Assembly: GCA_021495925.1 (NCBI GenBank)
Contig: JAKEKT010000043.1
Location: 124,001 to 188,000, forward strand
Direction: 5' to 3'
From: Diplodia intermedia
Taxonomy: Eukaryota > Ascomycota > Dothideomycetes > Botryosphaeriales > Botryosphaeriaceae
DNA: 64,000 nucleotides
Position numbers and translations under genes: made by a program. Of this stretch, positions 59,434 through 64,000 are shown in pieces. Position 1 is the first letter of the stretch. The number at the start of each line of letters is the position of its first letter. The notes beneath the pieces were generated by a model. It was given only the letters and a program-made list of their open reading frames with translations. It had not been told where the DNA came from and searched no databases.

Positions 59434-61305
59434 ATGGCCACCACACAGCACGATAGCAGCAGCAGCAACAGCGCCGGCGCGCAAGAGCCCAAACCCTCCT
59501 CCACCCCCACCACGCCGCCCCACCCGCAACAACCCGCCGCGCCGACCAAGAAAACCTTCCGCTCCTTCATCTGGGACACGGACACGCACCTCAAAACGCC
59601 CGCGGAGCGGGCGCTGCTGCTCAAGCTCGACTGGACGATCCTCAGCATCGGATGCGTAGGCTTCTTCCTCAAGTACCTAGACCAAGGCAACCTCGCCAAC
59701 GCGTACGTGTCGGGGATGCAGGAGGCGCTGGGGATGCGCGGCAACGAGTACACGTACGCCGGCACGGCCTACACGTGCGCCTACGCCGCCATGCAGATCC
59801 CGTCGACGCTGATCGTGCAGCGCGTGCGTCCGAGCGCGTGGTTGGCGGCGATGGAGGTCGGCTGGGGCGTCTTCACGTTCGCGCAGGCGGGGGTGGGGAA
59901 CGTGGGGCAGTTGTATGCGTTTAGGTTTCTTGTTGGGCTGTTTGAGAGCTCGTTCTTTCCGTGCTTGTTGTATGTGCTGGGGAGTTGGTATACGAAGACG
60001 GAGCTGGCGAAGAGGGTCGCGTTGTTCCATATGACGGCGCCGCTGGGGAGCGCGTTTGGCGGGTATTTGCAGGCCGCGGTTTATGAGAATTTGGATGGCG
60101 CGAGGGGGTTGGCCGGGTGGCGGTGGCTGTACATTGTTTGTGGGGTGAGTTTCTTGGTTTCTGGGGCGTGCTGGAGTGGTGTTGGTTCGTTGTGCTGACG
60201 GAAAGGTTGGGTTGGGCAGTGCATGACGGTTCCGGTTGGCTTGGCGACGTTTTTGCTCCTCCCCGACACGCCGTATACCACGCGCGCCTGGTTTCTGACC
60301 GAGGCCGAATGCGAGTTGGCGGTTGAGAGGGTCCGGAAGGCGGGCAAGGCGCCGCCGGTCAAGATCACGTGGAAGACGTTTGCCCGTATTCTGTCGCGGT
60401 GGAGGTGGTACGCGTTCGTGCTCGGATACGTGGTATGCTCCCTCGGAACCCAGGCTTCTCACTGGCTCTGATACTTACGCATCTCCACGTGCACAGCTGT
60501 ACGGCTCGTCTTGCCAGGCAAGCAGTTACTTTGGCATCTGGCTGAAGTCGGAACACTATTCGGTTGTCGACAGGAACATCATTCCAACCGGCACGAACCT
60601 CATCTCGGCCGCGTGTGTGGTTCTCTGGGGCTTTTTGTCCGACTACACCGGTAGCCGTTTCGCATTTGTCGTGGGTCCCTTGGTACGTCTTCCCATCACC
60701 GACCACCAATAGTGAGTTGCTACAGCATGCTTACATTCACAGACATACGGCCTCATTCCCAATGGCATCTTGGCGGCTTGGCCTGCGAGCATACAGCTCA
60801 AGGAGTTCGCCTTCCTGACCGATGGTGTGCAGTTGATGACCGCAGTATTGTAAGCCATTCAGGACTGGGACGCGACTATGCAAAGGACAGCACTGACACG
60901 GATGCCGCTGAAGCTACACTTGGGCGAATGAAATCTGCGCCGGCGACAATGAAGAGCGAGCGCTGGTCATCAGCAGCATGAACGGCATGCAGTACGCCGT
61001 CGCCGCATGGCTGCCGATTGTCATTTTCCCGCAGACCATGGCTCCGGATTTCCGTCAGTCCATAATCCCATCGATGAGTAGGCCCACTTTACTGATCAAA
61101 ATGCCTTGTAGGATACGGTTTCCCGGCGACTTTTGGATTTGTCATCGCCGGCATTATTGTTATCGTTGGGATTCAGCTGCTGGCATTGCGGGAGCAGCGG
61201 AAGGCGACAGGACCATCAAGCTTGGAGGATGGTTCGGCGATTGGGGAAGAGTTGGAAGAGAACGAAAGTGGTGTGAAGGGGGTTGTGGAGGTGCCGAAGC
61301 AATGA
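59434..61305 (+). CDS. MFS transporter, ACS family (pantothenate/vitamin Liz1/Fen2-like)
   Basis: This is likely an importer of pantothenate or another carboxylate vitamin at the plasma membrane. Six exons (59434-60144, 60220-60432, 60497-60682, 60743-60849, 60914-61053, 61112-61305) keep frame and give 516 aa. A disordered N-terminus of about 50 residues precedes FRSFIWDTDTHLKTPAERAL and LLKLDWTILSIGCVGFFLKY, the characteristic Liz1/Fen2 group entry, then LDQGNLANAYVSGMQEALGM (compare LDQNNISNAYVSGMKEDLN). Later blocks are FRFLVGLFESSFFPCLLYVL, GSWYTKTELAKRVALFHM, LPDTPYTTRAWFLTEAECEL and YTWANEICAGDNEERALVIS. The acceptor before exon 5 is an unusual GAAG, and the donor of exon 5 is GTCAGT. 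The first exon shifts from C-rich to G-rich third positions. Substrate is a family-level inference. Confidence 0.9.
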
Positions 61306-61729
61306 TGTCAAGGCACATATGATCAGTGACACGACCTTTTGTACGACGAAGATCGGCAGTTGGCTGTGAGTGTTTGCTGGTGCTTACACGTCATGCACCT
61401 CCAACCATATGAGGCTGGCTGCAAAGTTGGGTAGGCCAGGGGTGTGGAATGCGGGGAAGCCTCGCTTGTAGACATACCAGTTTTCCGTCACTCTACATTT
61501 TGCGACTATGATCTATAGAGAATTGGTTCCCGCTCGAATAGCGTGATTGTTGGATAGGTATCATCATCTCATTTTGTTCCGGGAGCGACCTTTCGATCCT
61601 CAAGTTCGACACCATCTTGGCGTCTCCGGAGCCACATATCTCAACGCCCAACCAAGCAGACTCTACACTCGCCCGCATTCCCGGCCCTTGATTTGAATCC
61701 GAGAAGAACTATTAGGATTCTTTTGAAAG
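61306..61729. promoter_or_regulatory. Spacer upstream of the sugar transporter remnant
   Basis: These 424 bases are moderately AT-rich. No coding sequence is supported. Confidence 0.5.
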
Positions 61730-63540
61730 ATGCGGTTCATACAAGAGCTCAGAGGCTTCTGGCTGATGTTCTTCATTACGTTGGGTAACGCCGGTGTGTC
61801 TCACATCAAAGTCCGAAACGGAAGTACCTGACATCCTCTGAAGCAGCAATGTGTTGGTTTGGGTACGACCAAGGCGTCTTCTCTGGTGTCCTCATCTCGA
61901 AAGACTTCATCGACCAATTCCCCGAGACAAGGAATGCCAATGTCAATGGCATCACATCCAGTTGCTTCTCAGTAAGTCCCCGACACCCAAAATACGTAGT
62001 GCATGAGGATGCATGCTAAACAAAAAAGAATAGCTTAGCGCATTTATAGGATGTCTTTTTGCTTTCACTGCTGGTGATTATCTGGGGCGGAGGCGCTCCA
62101 ATCTGATCGGATTGGCGACCAACGTGGTTGGCGCAATCTTGCAAATATTCGCCTTTCATCTTCCACAGATGATCATTGGTCGTCTGGTAAATGGCTTCGG
62201 CATGGGTAATAAAGTCCACTCTACACAGTGCCAAAGGAAGTTGAAGGTCCCAGCTGACACTCTTTCGCAGGCATCATCACCTCCATCGTCCCAGTATATC
62301 AATCAGAGTGCGCAAAGCCCCACGTCCGAGGCCGTTTGGTGATTCTCGCAAACATCAGCAACACTCTAGCATTCTGTCTGGCGAACTGGATAAACTACAC
62401 TCTCTACTTCCACAGTGGAGCGTTCCAATGGCGGTTTCCGCTCGCGTTCCAGCTGGTTTTCGCATTCGTGTCCATACCGATTGTTATCTGTCTTCCGGAA
62501 AGTCCGAGATGGCTGATGTTGCAAGACAGAATGGAGGAGGCTATCCAGGTGATTGCCAGACTGGAGGGCGCGGAAGTGGCTGAGACCGACCCCGCTGTCA
62601 TCGCCACTTACAGATCGATCACGGCAGCGATCGGAGCGGAGAGACGAGCTCGCATGCCGGCGAGAGATGTCTTGCTTTTCAGGGATGAGACACAAAGCTT
62701 CCGTCGAGTGCTACTGTCGTGTGGAACGCAGCTGATGCAGCAACTCAGTGGGGTGAACGCTTTGGGGTACTACTTGCCTACACTGCTCCAGGAAAGCGTC
62801 GGGTTTGACGAGCAGAAAAGCAGGCTTCTCACCGCTTGCAATTCTACGTCGTATCTCGGTGCCGCATTGGTTTGTTTGTATGTTATCGACATGGCTGGTC
62901 GCCGGAAGTAAGTCTTAGTGTCGTGATTGCTGAGCTTCGTTCTGACATTGAGGCAGGCTGATGCTTTACGGTGCCCTGCTGGATCTTGTTATCTTGTTGT
63001 GGCAATTTGTTTGAATATGGCAGATTTGCATCCTGAATCCAAGTATGAGGTAAGAGAGAATACGTCTCCGCCAGGGATTGAAGCGGGATTTGACAAAGGC
63101 GCCCAGCTCGGATCCGCCACAACGGCGATGTTCTTCTTGTACTATGCCTTCTATGGCACGAGTTTTGCAAAGGTGAATTAGCATCGCCCCTGATGGCTCC
63201 GAACGAGGCTCATGAGTATCACAGGTTCCTTGGGTATACAACTCGGAGATTAATTCCCTCGGCTGGCGAACTCGCGTGCTTTCTCTACTCGTACTTCCCC
63301 ATCGTATGGGCTCTTTATCCTGAAACCACCCAAAGGTCACTTGAGGATATGGACGAGATGTTCAGGAGAAACCCTGGCATCTTTGTGTTTGGGAACAAAG
63401 ATCTCACGCAACGTGCCAGACCATGGTCGTTTGCTGAAGCGGAAAGATCGCGAGTTCAGCGAGCTGCTGAGGAACACGAAGAGCATGTTGGGGAAGATCA
63501 CACACAAACATCCACATCTGCAGTGGCCAAGAGGGTGTGA
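61730..63540 (+). pseudogene. Decayed MFS sugar transporter (hexose/SP family)
   Basis: The first part is intact: exons 61730-61793, 61847-61971, 62034-62205 and 62271-62907 have proper GT-AG introns. They encode the sugar porter blocks FGYDQGVFSGVLIS, DYLGRRRSNL, GRLVNGFGMG, PVYQSECAKPHVRGRLV, CLPESPRWLM, QQLSGVNALGYYLPT and DMAGRRK. In the next exon (from 62957) LMLYGA is followed at about 62976 by a one-base-missing-type frameshift before AGSCYLVVAICLNM. Then FFLYYAFYG, an intron (63173-63224) and VPWVYNSEINSLGWRTR are recognisable. Around 63275-63285 a frame change joins directly to FPIVWALYPETTQRSLEDMD, so about 55-65 codons of the usual helix 10-11 region are missing. Two independent lesions argue for a pseudogene, although sequencing error could explain the first. 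Confidence 0.8.
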
Positions 63541-63662
63541 GAGGAAATCAAGCTATACCAACGCATAGTCCATACGCGACAGTGGCTTGCACTGAGCGTG
63601 AAAAGAGCAAGTTCATGAAATTGTCTAATGGGGGCTGCTCCAACTATCTCTCGCCGCTCAAC

Positions 63663-64000
63663 TTATTTTTGCTTGACACCTATGCAGCTGTCCATGGTCA
63701 GACTCCTCCTTCCTTTGTTCAATGCAATCAGCTCGTCCATAAAGTCTTGTCGCCACGCGTCCTCCAACCTCGTCGGATTCCATCCAAACAGCTTCTTCGC
63801 CATTGTTCCCTTCATGCCCTTGTGACCAGCATATCCAAGCTCTGCTATTGCTGTCTGCCCGGCACAGACCTCATCGGCAATCATTTGCAATGAGGCTTGC
63901 CGAATTTCCTTTTCCTTTGGTGTATCGTCACGGGGCAACACACCGACCTCGAACGCAGCATCAAGTGCGTGCCGTTGAATGTCAAGAACCAGCACGCGTG
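63663..64000 (-). CDS. C-terminal part of an epimerase-like (NAD-binding, extended SDR) protein, truncated by window edge
   Basis: The frame is open to the right edge, and its 5' part lies outside the window. About 112 residues are visible. Blocks such as TAIAELGYAGHKGMKGTMA followed by KKLFGWNPTRLEDAWRQDF resemble the C-terminal part of fungal nucleoside-diphosphate-sugar epimerase/NmrA-like enzymes, where a Ser/Arg-rich loop and an LGW-P motif precede the last helix. This is pattern recognition and not a firm assignment. The catalytic and cofactor-binding regions are not visible. Confidence 0.5.
   Translation of the reverse strand, partial: RVLVLDIQRHALDAAFEVGVLPRDDTPKEKEIRQASLQMIADEVCAGQTAIAELGYAGHKGMKGTMAKKLFGWNPTRLEDAWRQDFMDELIALNKGRRSLTMDSCIGVKQK

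Overview
The window is nuclear DNA of a filamentous ascomycete (Pezizomycotina). It carries compact GT-AG introns, mostly about 48-120 nt, and has no bacterial-style operons. Gene content points the same way: a Pls1-type tetraspanin, a fungal MCM1 MADS factor, a fungal MIC19 with DUF1690, a glucokinase, DHA1/ACS/sugar MFS transporters and a Hnm1-type APC permease. GC-rich spacers of 1-6 kb separate islands of genes. I cannot fix the class or species from sequence alone. I saw no transposons, CRISPR arrays, rRNA genes or RIP-like AT-rich tracts.

Layout. 1.5-6.4 kb (-): a Dnf-type P4-ATPase lipid flippase with a repetitive C-terminal tail. 8.3-10.9 kb (+): an unassigned gene with an N-terminal PIP-box-like motif and a helical C-terminal half. 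12.5 kb (-): tRNA-Ser(AGA). 13.0-15.3 kb (+): a divergent glutamate-cysteine ligase paralogue. 16.3-17.8 kb (-): a Pls1-like tetraspanin with two unusually long introns. 19.7-20.6 kb (+): MCM1. 20.6-26.5 kb: a 5.9 kb stretch with no gene I can support. 26.5-28.2 kb (+): a choline/amine-type APC permease. 29.4-31.5 kb: MIC19 (-) and a Naa50-like acetyltransferase (+), divergent. 32.9-34.5 kb (-): glucokinase. 36.2-38.9 kb (-): a ketopantoate-reductase-like protein with a long disordered tail. 38.9-43.5 kb: a second gene-poor stretch. 43.5-47.1 kb: SUB2 (-), an RNase P/MRP Rpr2-type subunit (+) and a PEBP-family gene (-). 47.6-63.5 kb: a run of membrane proteins, namely DHA1 MFS, ACS-family MFS, LtrA-family, a second ACS-family MFS and a decayed sugar transporter. 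At 63.7 kb the 3' end of an epimerase-like gene leaves the window.

How the genes relate. Most are housekeeping: lipid asymmetry, MICOS, glycolysis, mRNA export and splicing, RNase P, transcription. The 47.6-63.5 kb block looks like accessory transport capacity and includes a pseudogene. I found no cluster that reads as a new multi-gene system. The least ordinary items are the divergent GCL paralogue, the PIP-motif orphan gene, and a recurrent C-rich to G-rich shift in third codon positions along long exons of the less conserved genes. All exon boundaries were placed by hand from splice consensus, reading frame and family conservation, and none has transcript support.
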